Assembly (NCBI RefSeq): GCF_012933505.1
Contig: NZ_JABBNB010000011.1
Location: forward strand, 118,596-182,595
Reading direction: 5' to 3'
Source of the DNA: Gordonia asplenii
GTDB taxonomy: Bacteria > Actinomycetota > Actinomycetes > Mycobacteriales > Mycobacteriaceae
Length of the DNA stretch: 64,000 bases
The translations under genes were made by a program, and so were the position numbers. The notes under the pieces are model-generated. The model saw only the letters and a program-made list of their open reading frames with translations. It was not told the DNA's origin and did not search any database. Shown piece after piece: positions 1 to 8,862 of this stretch. Positions within the stretch are counted from its first letter, which is position 1; each line of letters starts with the position of its first letter.

Positions 1-392
1 GCCCCGCGCCACCCCAGCACCGCGGGCCCCGCCACGCCTGCCAGCAACAGCGCGATAGCGCGCCAGTCCGTCACCAGCACCACATCTCCGCCGGGACCGG
101 TGAACCCGGCCGCCAGCAAGACGACCATCCAGGCGAGCAGCGGACCCCAGCGCCATGACGACTCGGTGAACCTCGACGCCAACAACACGAGCGCGGTGTT
201 GCCCACCAGCGCGATCGCGATGCCGATCGGCGCGACGGCGTCACCGATGCGCACGTAGGTCAGAAATACCGACAGCAGGCCGACGATGAAGCCGTCGACG
301 ATCAGCAACGCGACTAACGCGGCGTCGAGCGTTCTAGCGAACTTCTCCTCCGAAAACCCTTGCGTCACTGGGTGAATCCACCGTGCGGTCAT
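1..392 (-). CDS. Conserved membrane protein, partial (Rv1171-like position)
   Basis: The frame reads about 130 residues from an ATG at 392 and runs off the left edge of the window, so the C-terminus is missing. After a soluble N-terminus (MTARWIHPVTQGFSEEKFAR) there are about four hydrophobic segments, for example around ALVALLIVDGFIVGLLSVFL and VGNTALVLLASRF, so it is an integral membrane protein. Its start codon overlaps the mshB stop codon (TGATG), which implies translational coupling. In Mycobacterium the gene after mshB is a conserved membrane protein (Rv1171); I infer the same gene from position, not from detailed similarity. Function unknown. Confidence 0.75.
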   Translation of the reverse strand, partial: MTARWIHPVTQGFSEEKFARTLDAALVALLIVDGFIVGLLSVFLTYVRIGDAVAPIGIAIALVGNTALVLLASRFTESSWRWGPLLAWMVVLLAAGFTGPGGDVVLVTDWRAIALLLAGVAGPAVLGWRG

Positions 393-1267
393 CACGACAG
401 TCCGGCGAAGAGGTCGGTTTCGCGATCGGTGGACTCCGCGGCGTCGACGCCGAACCATCCGGTGCGGATGAAATGCTCGACTCGTCCGATCGGCTGCAAG
501 ATGTTGTTGGACAAGGCATATTCGGTGCCCGACGGCGCTACGGTCACCTGCGTGGCATGCGCCGCCAACGCCGCGACTTTGCGGTCGTAGACCGCGCTCA
601 CGTCGACCTCGGCGGTGATCGCGTCGTCCGGGTAGCTCGGCAATTCGCCCTCGTGGGGCATCCGCCAACCGTCCGGGACACGGTCGACGGCCGCCGACAG
701 TCCCCCGGCCAGCGCCGACTCCTCGGTCACTGACTCGTATACTTTCAGTTGTGCGCCAAGCATTTTCGCGGCGATGGGCAGCGCTGCCGCCGACGCCGAG
801 TGCACCGTCTGATGGTCCGGATGACCGTACGTGCCCGCCGGGTCATAGGTCACCACGACCTGCGGCGCGAAATCCACGAGTTCGGCCACCAGCGTCGCGA
901 CGACGTCGTCGAAGTTCGCGCCCGCCAACGCCCGCGGATGCGACGCCGACGGTGACCCGGCCATCCCCGAGTCACGCCAACGCCCGGCGCCACCGAGGAA
1001 TCGCGGCGCCACCGCTTGCTGTCCGGCTGGAGTCAGCGCCGCCAGCGCGGCGGTCAGCTCACCGATGCGAAAGCCGCCGAGCTGATCCGCGCCACCGTCG
1101 GCGACCAGCTGCGCCCACTGCTCACCGATCACCTCACCCTCCTCACCGAGAGTGAAAGTCAGCACACGCACGTCAACGCCATCAGCGAGGTACCGGGCGA
1201 TGGTGCCGCCGGTCATCAACGTCTCGTCGTCGGGGTGCGCATGAAGAAGGAGAAGACGTTTGCGCAT
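392..1267 (-). CDS. mshB: N-acetyl-1-D-myo-inositol-2-amino-2-deoxy-glucopyranoside deacetylase MshB
   Basis: MshB removes the acetyl group from GlcNAc-inositol in mycothiol biosynthesis, a zinc-dependent cytosolic step. The 291-residue product has the family signature AHPDDE (residues 10-15, zinc ligands H11 and D14), the block GEEGEVIGEQWAQL near residue 41, GGAGRWRDSGM near 92, and GHPDH at 148-152, which supplies the third zinc ligand. The size fits the family (about 300). I chose the ATG at 1267 because the protein then starts MRKRLLLLHAHPDD as expected; a longer frame upstream is made of a tandem 30-bp repeat. The next gene overlaps its stop codon and lpqW lies just upstream, as in mycobacteria. 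Confidence 0.93.
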   Translation of the reverse strand: MRKRLLLLHAHPDDETLMTGGTIARYLADGVDVRVLTFTLGEEGEVIGEQWAQLVADGGADQLGGFRIGELTAALAALTPAGQQAVAPRFLGGAGRWRDSGMAGSPSASHPRALAGANFDDVVATLVAELVDFAPQVVVTYDPAGTYGHPDHQTVHSASAAALPIAAKMLGAQLKVYESVTEESALAGGLSAAVDRVPDGWRMPHEGELPSYPDDAITAEVDVSAVYDRKVAALAAHATQVTVAPSGTEYALSNNILQPIGRVEHFIRTGWFGVDAAESTDRETDLFAGLS

Positions 1268-1327
1268 ATTTCCCGTCGCTTCGCTCGCCCCGGTCACATT
1301 TCCCGTCGCTTCGCTCGCCCCGGTCAC
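1268..1327. repeat. Two tandem copies of a 30-bp unit at the lpqW/mshB junction
   Basis: Units 1268-1297 and 1298-1327 appear identical, and each contains CGTCGCTTCGCTCGCC. The array covers the lpqW stop codon and reaches the mshB start. Read on the minus strand in the mshB frame it would encode VTGASEATGN twice, offering GTG starts at two positions upstream of the chosen ATG. The core resembles the CGAAGCGAG-type palindromic motif of the dispersed repeats elsewhere in this window. Confidence 0.85.
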
Positions 1328-3291
1328 TTGCTCAATCCCCATCGCACCGAATCGCCGAAAATACCTACCTGTACCGGCCCGGTCAGCGGCACACCGAACA
1401 CCGCGGGCGTGACACCGGTCAACATCGCGTCCTGATAGAACGGCAGATACACGGCCTTCTGCGCCAGCAGCGTCTCGGCCTGCGCCAGCAGCGGCGTCGG
1501 ATCGTCCGAGCTCAGCGCCCGGCGAGCCAGATCGATCAGCGTGGCGTCGCACAATCCCGAGACGTTCGACGCGAAGTTCGCGGTGCTGCTGCTGTCCTCG
1601 TTCACCTGACCCGGCGCGACGCTGGTCGGCGTCGGCGGCGTCGACAACGACGGCGCCGTACGGGCCTTCGGCTGATCGCAGTCCACCTGCGACGCCAACG
1701 ACGTCGCGGGCGGGACACCGAGACCGGTCCAGCCGACGACCACCTCGACACGCGAATTGGTAAGCGCCACACCGTAAAGCTCGCTGTTGGACAGCGGGAC
1801 CACCTTGGCGCGCACACCGGCGCGACGCAACTGGTCGACGATGCTCGCCGCCGCCGACGTCGAGCGCGGATCACTGGCTACCGCACCCACCCGCACGACC
1901 AGCGGCTTACCGTCCAACACCCACGGCGCGACACCGGTCGGCACATCGGGCACGGTGGAGAGATCCTCGTCGGACGGCGTCGTCGTGTCCGACGTCGTGT
2001 CCGACGTCGTGGGCGACGCGGTACTCGGCGTCGACGTCTCCGAGGTGGTCGGTGCCGAGGTCGACGTCGGCGAGGACGTCGGTGACGGCGCACCCGACGT
2101 CGGATCGGGTGACACCGGAGCCTGCGCCGCGGGTTCGCCGCGGACGTACCCCGCCGCGGTCATCAGCTGGGCGACCGCGGCCGCCGTCGGCCGGCTGCGC
2201 GACGTCGGGGCGTAGTTGGGGTCCGACGGCGCGTAGACGGTGTTGGAGTACTGGGTGACGATGTCGTCGCCGGCGCTGGCCAGCGTCACCAACCCGCCGT
2301 CGATCATGCCGAGCAGCGCGGTGCGCAAGGCTTCTGAACGCATCGCGGGTGAGCGAGTGTTCACATTGAGTGTCAGCGCACGTGACGTCAGATCGCGCTG
2401 AGAGGTCAAGCCGGGCACGGTCTCCAGTTGCGAGGTGGTCGCCGGGCCGGTGCTCAGCGCGGTGATCGCCGAGTCGCCCGAGCGCACCGACTCCACCATC
2501 TGCGGCGCGGTCCCGGCGCGACGCAGGACGATCTGGTCGAGCTTGGGCGGCGTCACCCAGTAGCGATCGTTGCGGGCGAGGCGAACCTCGTCGCGAGACT
2601 GGTCGATGCCGACGATCGCGAACGGCCCACCCGACACCGGCTTACCCGTGTCCATTCCGGTTTGGAAACCGGCGGGGGCACCCTTGAGGACGTGGCTGGG
2701 CAACAACGATCGGAACAACTCCCGCCACGCGGGGTAGGCCTGCGCGAAGCTGACCGCGACCGTCTTGCCGCCGCCGCTGGTCTGCACGTCGTCGATCAGC
2801 CGATAACCCGCGGGCGCAACGGCATTGGGCTGCCGGGACATCTGCTGCCACAGGTAGGCGAAGTCGTCGCCGGTGATCGGCAGACCGTCGGACCACTGCG
2901 CGTCATTGTGAATCCGGTAGGTGACGGTGAACGGCTTGTTGCTGGTCACCTCGGCCGAGGTGAGCAGGGCCGCCGACCGCGTCCAGACAACGGTGCCGTC
3001 GGGTCCCAGGCTGGGATCGAACGCACTGGGCAGGGTCATCGCGCCGATCGCGGTGGTGATCGGCGATTGGTCGGCTCCTATGTGCGGGTTGAAACCCGCC
3101 CCGATCGAATTCGTCGCGATGTACACCGTCTTCTCGGTCGGGTACTCGGCCTGCGGAGGCGTGGCCGCGGTCGGCTGTACCGCGGCAGGCGGCGACGCCA
3201 TGCACGCGCTGGTCACCACCGCGCAGACCGCGACGACGAGCGCGGCGAGCCCCCGCTTGGGGGCACGGCGCGCATGCGGAGCTGACGTCAC
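1324..3291 (-). CDS. lpqW: LpqW-like lipoprotein (ABC substrate-binding fold)
   Basis: The 655-residue product is a SBP family 5-like lipoprotein. Mycobacterial LpqW regulates flux between PIM and lipoarabinomannan synthesis at the cell envelope. Blocks I recognise from LpqW include GFNPHIGADQSP, FTVTYRIHNDAQWSDGLPI, LWQQMSRQP and the run AYPAWRELFRSLLPSHVLK. The start is taken as GTG at 3291, preceded by a G-rich Shine-Dalgarno (CCAGGTGGGGG); this gives a short basic signal peptide ending in a lipobox-like VTSAC (Cys at about 30). A Pro/Thr/Ser-rich linker lies in the C-terminal half, near residue 430. It sits 19 nt after typA and just before mshB, the mycobacterial order. Confidence 0.87.
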   Translation of the reverse strand: MTSAPHARRAPKRGLAALVVAVCAVVTSACMASPPAAVQPTAATPPQAEYPTEKTVYIATNSIGAGFNPHIGADQSPITTAIGAMTLPSAFDPSLGPDGTVVWTRSAALLTSAEVTSNKPFTVTYRIHNDAQWSDGLPITGDDFAYLWQQMSRQPNAVAPAGYRLIDDVQTSGGGKTVAVSFAQAYPAWRELFRSLLPSHVLKGAPAGFQTGMDTGKPVSGGPFAIVGIDQSRDEVRLARNDRYWVTPPKLDQIVLRRAGTAPQMVESVRSGDSAITALSTGPATTSQLETVPGLTSQRDLTSRALTLNVNTRSPAMRSEALRTALLGMIDGGLVTLASAGDDIVTQYSNTVYAPSDPNYAPTSRSRPTAAAVAQLMTAAGYVRGEPAAQAPVSPDPTSGAPSPTSSPTSTSAPTTSETSTPSTASPTTSDTTSDTTTPSDEDLSTVPDVPTGVAPWVLDGKPLVVRVGAVASDPRSTSAAASIVDQLRRAGVRAKVVPLSNSELYGVALTNSRVEVVVGWTGLGVPPATSLASQVDCDQPKARTAPSLSTPPTPTSVAPGQVNEDSSSTANFASNVSGLCDATLIDLARRALSSDDPTPLLAQAETLLAQKAVYLPFYQDAMLTGVTPAVFGVPLTGPVQVGIFGDSVRWGLSK

Positions 3292-3310
3292 CGTGTCGCC
3301 CCCACCTGGA

Positions 3311-5224
3311 TTAACCTGCGTTCTGGTCGCGGGACTTGGCCCGGGACCGCTCGCGTGCTCGAGTCGATGCATCGAGATGCACCTTACGCACTCGCACGAT
3401 CGACGGGGTGACCTCGACGCATTCGTCGGCCGCGCAGAACTCCATCGCACCTTCGAGGTCGAGGGTCATCGGCTTGGCCAAGGTCTCCATGACGTCGGCC
3501 GACGACTGACGCATGTTGGTCAGCTTCTTCTCGCGGGTGACGTTGATGTCGAGATCTTCCTGGCGCGGGTTGATGCCCACCACGTGACCCTCGTAGGAGT
3601 CGTCGCCCGGATTGACGAAGAAGGTTCCGCGGTCGGCGAGCTGGATCATCGCGAAGGGGGTCACGCTGCCCTGGCGGTCGCTGACCAGCGATCCGGTGTG
3701 GCGCGCGCGGATCTCACCGGCCCACGGCCCGTAGCCGTCGAAGACGGCGTTGGCGATACCGGTGCCGCGAGTCTCGGTGAGGAAGTCGGTGCGGAAACCG
3801 ATCAAGCCGCGCGACGGCACCACGAATTCCATCCGGACCCAACCATGTCCGTGATTGTTCATCTGGTCCATCCGGCCCTTGCGGGCGGCGAGCAGCTGAG
3901 TGACGGCGCCGAGGTGCTCTTCGGGAACGTCGATGGTCAGGTGCTCGAACGGCTCGTGAGTCTTGCCGTCGACCTGGCGGGTCACCACCTGCGGCTTGCC
4001 GACGGTCAGTTCGAAGCCTTCGCGGCGCATCTGCTCGACGAGGATCGCGAGCGCCAGTTCACCGCGGCCCTGCACCTCCCAGGCGTCGGGGCGGCCGATG
4101 TCGAGGACGCGCAACGACACGTTGCCGACGAGTTCGGAGTCCAGACGTGACTTGACCATGCGCGCGGTCAGTTTGCTGCCCTTCTCGCGGCCGGCCAACG
4201 GCGACGAGTTGGTGCCGATGGTGACCGAGATGGCGGGCTCGTCGACGGTGATGCGCGGCAGCGGCCGCGGGTTCTCCAGGTCGGCGAGGGTGTCGCCGAT
4301 CATGATCTCCGGCATGCCTGCGACGGCGACGATGTCGCCCGCCACAGCGGACTCGGCGGGCTGACGGTCGACGCCGACGGTGGCGAGGAGTTCGGTGATC
4401 TTGGCGCGCTCGACGACCGGCTCGCCGTTGACCTCGCGACACCACGCCACCTGCTGCCCCTTGCGCAAGGTGCCGTTGTGGATGCGGACCAGCGCCAGGC
4501 GGCCGAGGAAGGCCGAGGCGTCGAGGTTGGTCACGTGAGCTTGCAGCGGCGCGTCCTGATCACCCTTGGGGGCGGGAACGTACTCGAGCAGGACGTCGAA
4601 GAACGGATCGAGGTTCTCGCCCTCGGGCACTTCGCCATTCGCGGGTGCAACGGTGCTGGCGACGCCCGCGCGGCCGGATGCGTAGAGAACCGGCAGGTCG
4701 AGCGCGAGTTCGGCGGCCGCGGCGGCCTCCGCGTCGTCGAGGTCGGAGGCGAGGTCGAGAAGCAGGTCCTGACTCTCGGTGACAACCTCTTCGATGCGGG
4801 CGTCGGGGCGGTCGGTCTTGTTCACGACGAGGATGACCGGCAGCGACGCCGACAGTGCCTTGCGCATGACGAAGCGCGTCTGCGGCAGCGGTCCCTCGGA
4901 GGCGTCGACGAGGAGCACCACGCCGTCGACCATCGACAGGCCACGCTCAACCTCGCCGCCGAAGTCGGCGTGACCGGGGGTGTCGATGACGTTGATGACG
5001 ACTTCGGTACCGTCGGGTTGGGTTCGATGCACCGCGGTGTTCTTGGCGAGAATGGTGATGCCCTTCTCGCGTTCGAGGTCACCGGAGTCCATGACTCGGT
5101 CGACCAGCTCTGCGCGCTCAGCGAACGCACCGGACTGGCGCAGCATGGCGTCGACCAAGGTGGTCTTGCCGTGGTCGACGTGCGCGACGATCGCGACGTT
5201 GCGGAAGTTAGGAGCGGCGCTCAC
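3311..5224 (-). CDS. typA: Translational GTPase TypA/BipA
   Basis: This 637-residue ribosome-associated GTPase belongs to the EF-G-like TypA/BipA family, linked to stress adaptation and ribosome assembly. The G1 motif AHVDHGKTT lies at residues 14-22, the switch II motif [15 protein letters not shown] near 79, and NKTD near 134. The conserved C-terminal TypA blocks follow, for example [20 protein letters not shown] and [15 protein letters not shown]. The length matches the family. It is the first gene of a minus-strand run with lpqW and mshB. Confidence 0.96.
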   Translation of the reverse strand: MSAAPNFRNVAIVAHVDHGKTTLVDAMLRQSGAFAERAELVDRVMDSGDLEREKGITILAKNTAVHRTQPDGTEVVINVIDTPGHADFGGEVERGLSMVDGVVLLVDASEGPLPQTRFVMRKALSASLPVILVVNKTDRPDARIEEVVTESQDLLLDLASDLDDAEAAAAAELALDLPVLYASGRAGVASTVAPANGEVPEGENLDPFFDVLLEYVPAPKGDQDAPLQAHVTNLDASAFLGRLALVRIHNGTLRKGQQVAWCREVNGEPVVERAKITELLATVGVDRQPAESAVAGDIVAVAGMPEIMIGDTLADLENPRPLPRITVDEPAISVTIGTNSSPLAGREKGSKLTARMVKSRLDSELVGNVSLRVLDIGRPDAWEVQGRGELALAILVEQMRREGFELTVGKPQVVTRQVDGKTHEPFEHLTIDVPEEHLGAVTQLLAARKGRMDQMNNHGHGWVRMEFVVPSRGLIGFRTDFLTETRGTGIANAVFDGYGPWAGEIRARHTGSLVSDRQGSVTPFAMIQLADRGTFFVNPGDDSYEGHVVGINPRQEDLDINVTREKKLTNMRQSSADVMETLAKPMTLDLEGAMEFCAADECVEVTPSIVRVRKVHLDASTRARERSRAKSRDQNAG

Positions 5225-5320
5225 TGGCTCTCTTTCGTATGGCGGTCAACCCTCACAGAGTATCTGCAACCCGACTGAGACGCGGATCACACGTCTGTTA
5301 GGGCGTGCTAAGTTCAGTTG

Positions 5321-5497
5321 ATGAGCAAGATCTCGCCCGCGAAGTTCCGCAGCATCAAGCCGAAGAAAAAGTGCTGCCGGTCGCGGAAGCGCTGCAGCAA
5401 GTGCCCGGTGGTGCTGCACCGGCTGAGCAAACAGCACGCCGAGAAGATGTCACCCAAGGAATTCGCGAAGGCGTACAAGAAGGCGCGCGCGGCATAA
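5321..5497 (+). CDS. Small basic cysteine-rich protein (58 aa)
   Basis: A complete 58-residue frame starts at ATG 5321 and ends with TAA at 5495-5497. It is strongly basic. Four cysteines are packed as KKKCCRSRKRCSKCPVV (C18, C19, C25, C28), followed by a helical-looking EKMSPKEFAKAYKKARA tail. Such CC-x5-C-x2-C spacing could bind a metal or nucleic acid, but that is inference. Similar small KKKCC...RC.RCPVV proteins occur in mycobacteria and relatives as uncharacterised proteins (from memory). It is divergent from typA across about 96 nt and precedes the secreted protein at 5541 by 43 nt. Confidence 0.75.
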   Translation: MSKISPAKFRSIKPKKKCCRSRKRCSKCPVVLHRLSKQHAEKMSPKEFAKAYKKARAA

Positions 5498-5540
5498 GGG
5501 CCACCGAGGGAGTCGCAGACACATCGCGCAGGCAGACCCA

Positions 5541-6038
5541 ATGAGAATCACGTCGAACGGACCCACATCGTGCAATCGGATCGGTGGCCGCCGGAGACTC
5601 GCGGCGCGTACCGCCATGGCACTCGCCGCCGCCGCAACAGCCTGCGCGACCGGGGGTCCGGCGCAGGCAGCTCCGGTGGCCGTCCAACAGACCCCGGCGT
5701 TCGCCTTCGCCGACGCCGGCTTACAGCTGTTCAAGACGTATCAGCCGACGGTTCGCATCGACACCGCCGGGCCCGGCGCGGTGTGGTTCAGCGCACCGGC
5801 CAATCCCACGGTCTGCTTCACTCGCGCGGGTGAGTCGTGGGTGACATTGCGTTACACCAACGTGACGACGGGCCGCGCGGGCGTCACGTCCGTCCGAGCA
5901 TGTTCCACAACGATTGCAGGCCCGCGGCGGGTCAAGATCGCGCCCGGGCCCGGACTGGTGATCGGTACCTTCGATGCCGTCGGAACCGGCATCCTCGCAC
6001 CGACCGCGCCTGGGACTGCAGTCTTTCGGGTCGGGTAG
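5541..6038 (+). CDS. Secreted W-x-N family protein, member 1
   Basis: The 165-residue product has a basic N-terminus, a hydrophobic Ala-rich stretch (residues about 20-40) and a likely signal peptidase site after AQA, so it is probably exported. The mature part has a central strand RYTNVTTGRAG and a later P-G-x-G element (APGPGLVIG). Two cysteines remain in the mature chain (PTVCFT and VRACST), which suggests one disulfide. The same core recurs in four other secreted proteins here (13615, 14745, 16302 and 50142); in this copy the conserved Trp is Tyr. Function unknown. It may be co-transcribed with the 58-residue protein upstream. Confidence 0.75.
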   Translation: MRITSNGPTSCNRIGGRRRLAARTAMALAAAATACATGGPAQAAPVAVQQTPAFAFADAGLQLFKTYQPTVRIDTAGPGAVWFSAPANPTVCFTRAGESWVTLRYTNVTTGRAGVTSVRACSTTIAGPRRVKIAPGPGLVIGTFDAVGTGILAPTAPGTAVFRVG

Positions 6039-6115
6039 CGGAGAAATGGGAACTAGTTGGCGCGTCGCGCCTAATGATATTGATATCTTGCGCGCACTCT
6101 GGCTCGCCGCAACCT

Positions 6116-6265
6116 GCTGGTTGAGCGAGGCGAAGCCGAGTCGAAACCACTGTGACGCTGCGGGTTTCCTCATTACCCGGCCGGCGGGTTTCGACTCGCT
6201 CCGCTCGCTCATCCGGCAGAGGAACGCAACGTCATACAACTTTTTAAGTGCGACACCCTACTAGT
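6116..6265. repeat. Dispersed palindromic repeat, copy 1 (left of IS630 remnant)
   Basis: The element begins GCTGGTTGAGCGAGGCGAAG and contains a GTCGAAACC arm. About 60 nt later come GGTTTCGACTCGCTCCGCTC and a CTCATCCGGC end, so the outer arms are inverted repeats. Similarity to the copy at 6926 continues into the flank (CAGAGGAACGCAACGTCATA and GTGCGACACC). The element is non-coding and similar in style to MITE or REP sequences. The roughly 70 bases that follow are markedly AT-rich for this genome. Confidence 0.8.
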
Positions 6266-6336
6266 GACATGTCGTCTTTAATATATTCGGTATTTGTGGT
6301 GGGCTGATTCTGGTTGATAATCGATCAGAGGAGTTG

Positions 6337-6920
6337 ATGGAGTTGCCGCGTCCCAAGCAGTTCACGGTGTCGTTGACCGAGGCCGATCGTGTCGAGTTGA
6401 CCGGGGTGGTTCGGTCGGGGACTCATCCGGCGCGGATGATCACCCGGGCGCGGATTCTGCTGGCGTTGGATGAGACTCAGGGCCCGTCACCTGATCGGCG
6501 GGTGGTCGCCGAGCGGGTCGGGGTGTCGGAGGCGACGGTGTATTTGGTGGCCAAGCGGTTCGATGCGGCCGGCGGAAACGTCGAGGACGTAATCACCCGC
6601 AAGAAGCGCCTCACCCCGCCGAACGAGCCGAAGATCACCGGCGATGTGCAGGCCCGGCTGATCGCGTTGGCATGCACCGAGCCCCCGCAGGGGCATTCGC
6701 GGTGGACGCTGCGGTTGTTGGAGAAACACGTCGCGCTGACCGAGGGGATGCCGACGATGGATCACTCGACGATCGGGCGGGTCTTACAAAGGGGGCTCTC
6801 AGACCGCACCTGAAGGCGTGCTGGACCATCCCGCCCACGGCGAATGCGGCGTTCATCGCTGCCATGGAAGACATTCTGGCCGTGTACGCCCGCCCGTATG
6901 ATCGCGCCCCGCGTCGCCGC
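6337..6920 (+). pseudogene. IS630-family transposase remnant, frameshifted and truncated
   Basis: The first 158 codons read as the N-terminal half of an IS630-type transposase: the HTH region ARILLALDETQG...RVVAERVGVSEATVYLVAKRF, then PPQGHSRWTLRLLEKHV and MDHSTIGRVL. Near 6785 the frame is lost and a stop is met at 6811-6813. The next expected family block, LRPHLKACWTIPP...AAMEDILAVYARPYD, continues in another frame from about 6800. The sequence then ends in the dispersed repeat at 6926, so the catalytic DDE C-terminus is absent. An AGAGGAG ribosome site precedes the ATG. The element is inactive and flanked by two direct copies of the palindromic repeat. Confidence 0.85.
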
Positions 6921-6925
6921 ATCCT

Positions 6926-7072
6926 GCTGGTTGAGCGAGGCGAAGCCGAGTCGAAACCACTGTGACGCTGCAGGTTTCGCCACTATCCGGCCGGTGGGGT
7001 TTCGACTTCGCTCGCTCAACCGGCAGAGAAACGCAACGCCATACAACACTCTACGTGCGACACCCCAACTAG
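6926..7072. repeat. Dispersed palindromic repeat, copy 2 (right of IS630 remnant)
   Basis: This copy is in the same orientation as the one at 6116. It shares the opening GCTGGTTGAGCGAGGCGAAG, the ACCACTGTGACGCTGC block, an inverted GGTTTCGACTTCGCTCGCTC arm and the flank ending GTGCGACACCCC. The two copies lie about 810 bp apart and bracket the transposase remnant. Confidence 0.8.
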
Positions 7073-7100
7073 GTCCTGACGCGACCGACCATGCAACCGT

Positions 7101-8738
7101 TCAGAACGGCGGATCTCCGTCGGCATCGTTGCGTTGCCGCCTCCGCTTCTTGTTGCGGGCACGTTCAGCCCGACGTCGTCGATGCTTGTACTCCAGACGT
7201 GTCTTCTTACGTTGCGGCTCCTCCATATCGGCCGGCGTCTCGGGTGCGGCGGTGGTGGCGGGTCGGTGGGCAGGCTCCTGGAATCTGATGGTCGTCAAGC
7301 CGGGGAACAGGTCGATGCCCAGCCCCGGATGGCCACGGATCTCATCACCTTCGGGTGTGTAGAACACCGGATGTGCCCGACCGTCGTCGTCGATGTCGAG
7401 GTCATCGAGCCAGTCCCCGTGCGTTTTGAGGTTGTGGAAGTAGCGGTTCTTGGCGTCCATCCCGTCCGGGTGCGTCTGTCCGCCTGACGCGGGGTCGGTG
7501 AAGGAGTATTCGTCGACATGGTCGAGGTCACAGTCCCACGCCGCAGTGTGGGAACCGGGGACGACGCTGTGCCCATCCCGTATCCGTAGATAGGTGTCCA
7601 ACAGTCTCGTCGGCCGGTACGGGTCGGCGGGTTGCGCCGGCGCTTGAGGTGACGGGTCGGGATTCACCGGCCGGACCGTCGCATCCGGTCGGGCGGCCAT
7701 GTCTCGTACGTGATCGGCCGACACCGTGCCGTAGCCATCCACCCAGCCCGGTTCGTCATCGTCGCCACACATGGTGCTGTGATTGGCGACGACGTGCACG
7801 ACGACCTTCGGGTCGACGTGGACCGGGAACGGCGCATCTGCCAGATCGGGGATGACTGAGGTGCATGACGTCGCAGCGTCACAGAGGCATTCGAACGGCG
7901 TCTGGGTGAGCAGCGCGTACATCGCATCCGACGTCCGGGCGGCGAAGCTACGCGGGTCGTTCTTGCAGACGGCGTTGGCGAGCGCTTTCACATGTGCGGC
8001 GGCGATCCGCACGTCTTCGGCGGTCATCGTGGCGCCGATGGTGGCCATGCCGTCGGAGCCGGGTTGGGTGAACATGCCGCGCTGGTCTTTTGCGACGTCT
8101 CGTCGAGCGCGCACCGCATCCGGGTCTTTCCGGAAGATCAGTCGGTCGACGCGATGCCGGAGTTGATCCATCGAATACGGAATGCCGCGGCCGCCGCGGA
8201 TCATCGCGGCGATCTCCGTGTCCAACTCCGCCATGTACGGCTGCCCGTCCGCCAGGTCGGTCCAGGCGACCATCTTGTGGAACTGCGACTCGGTGACGAG
8301 TCCGTCGCGCAAACAGAGGACCGTGGCGGGAAGACGATCTCGCGCCGCGACTGCGTCGCCTATCCGACTCATCAGGGTGTCGGCGGATTGGCCGCGCGTC
8401 ATCCCGACTCGCTGCCCCAACTGCAGGTAGGCGTCATCAGCGCGGTAGTCGTCGTACTCGACCGGAACGACCAAACGGGTGTGCAACTCGGCGAGGACCC
8501 TCAGCCGGTACCAGGCCAGGAACGCATCCCCCTTGTCGGCGTGACCATACAATCCCAGCAGGTCTCCGACAGCGAGACCAGGGTCGGCCAGGACAGGGTC
8601 GAGTCTGAGAGACGCGAGATCCAGAGTCGGCCATACCGACGGCGAATCATGGGCGAGCACAGCCACGACGAGTCCTTCGCGAGACGAAAAGACGGATAGG
8701 GAGGAGCAGTCCCTCATCATTTGTCGTGGCGGGACCAT
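7101..8738 (-). CDS. 13E12/DUF222-type protein with degenerate HNH region
   Basis: The 545-residue protein matches the actinobacterial 13E12 repeat family: a long helical DUF222 region (residues about 30-330) followed by an HNH-like segment near 395-440. In that segment the CDLDHVDEY motif and a GGQTHPDGMD stretch are present, but the usual NL...C..HH..K block reads RYFHNLKTHGDW, so one histidine of the canonical pair seems missing. The C-terminus is a very basic tail (RRRRAERARNKKRRRQR), likely to bind nucleic acid. The family is often repeated in actinobacterial genomes. Nuclease activity is uncertain. The start is ambiguous; another ATG lies six codons downstream (MMRDC). Confidence 0.8.
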   Translation of the reverse strand: MVPPRQMMRDCSSLSVFSSREGLVVAVLAHDSPSVWPTLDLASLRLDPVLADPGLAVGDLLGLYGHADKGDAFLAWYRLRVLAELHTRLVVPVEYDDYRADDAYLQLGQRVGMTRGQSADTLMSRIGDAVAARDRLPATVLCLRDGLVTESQFHKMVAWTDLADGQPYMAELDTEIAAMIRGGRGIPYSMDQLRHRVDRLIFRKDPDAVRARRDVAKDQRGMFTQPGSDGMATIGATMTAEDVRIAAAHVKALANAVCKNDPRSFAARTSDAMYALLTQTPFECLCDAATSCTSVIPDLADAPFPVHVDPKVVVHVVANHSTMCGDDDEPGWVDGYGTVSADHVRDMAARPDATVRPVNPDPSPQAPAQPADPYRPTRLLDTYLRIRDGHSVVPGSHTAAWDCDLDHVDEYSFTDPASGGQTHPDGMDAKNRYFHNLKTHGDWLDDLDIDDDGRAHPVFYTPEGDEIRGHPGLGIDLFPGLTTIRFQEPAHRPATTAAPETPADMEEPQRKKTRLEYKHRRRRAERARNKKRRRQRNDADGDPPF

Positions 8739-8862
8739 TCCCGCCGGTGAAGCCCTCGTAGTATTGCTGCTCGTACACTCATCATATCACAGAATCGAAC
8801 ACACTTGCGAGAGATGTTTCGCTGGCGCTGCGAGTACTAAACCCAACGAGGAGCGCCGACCG

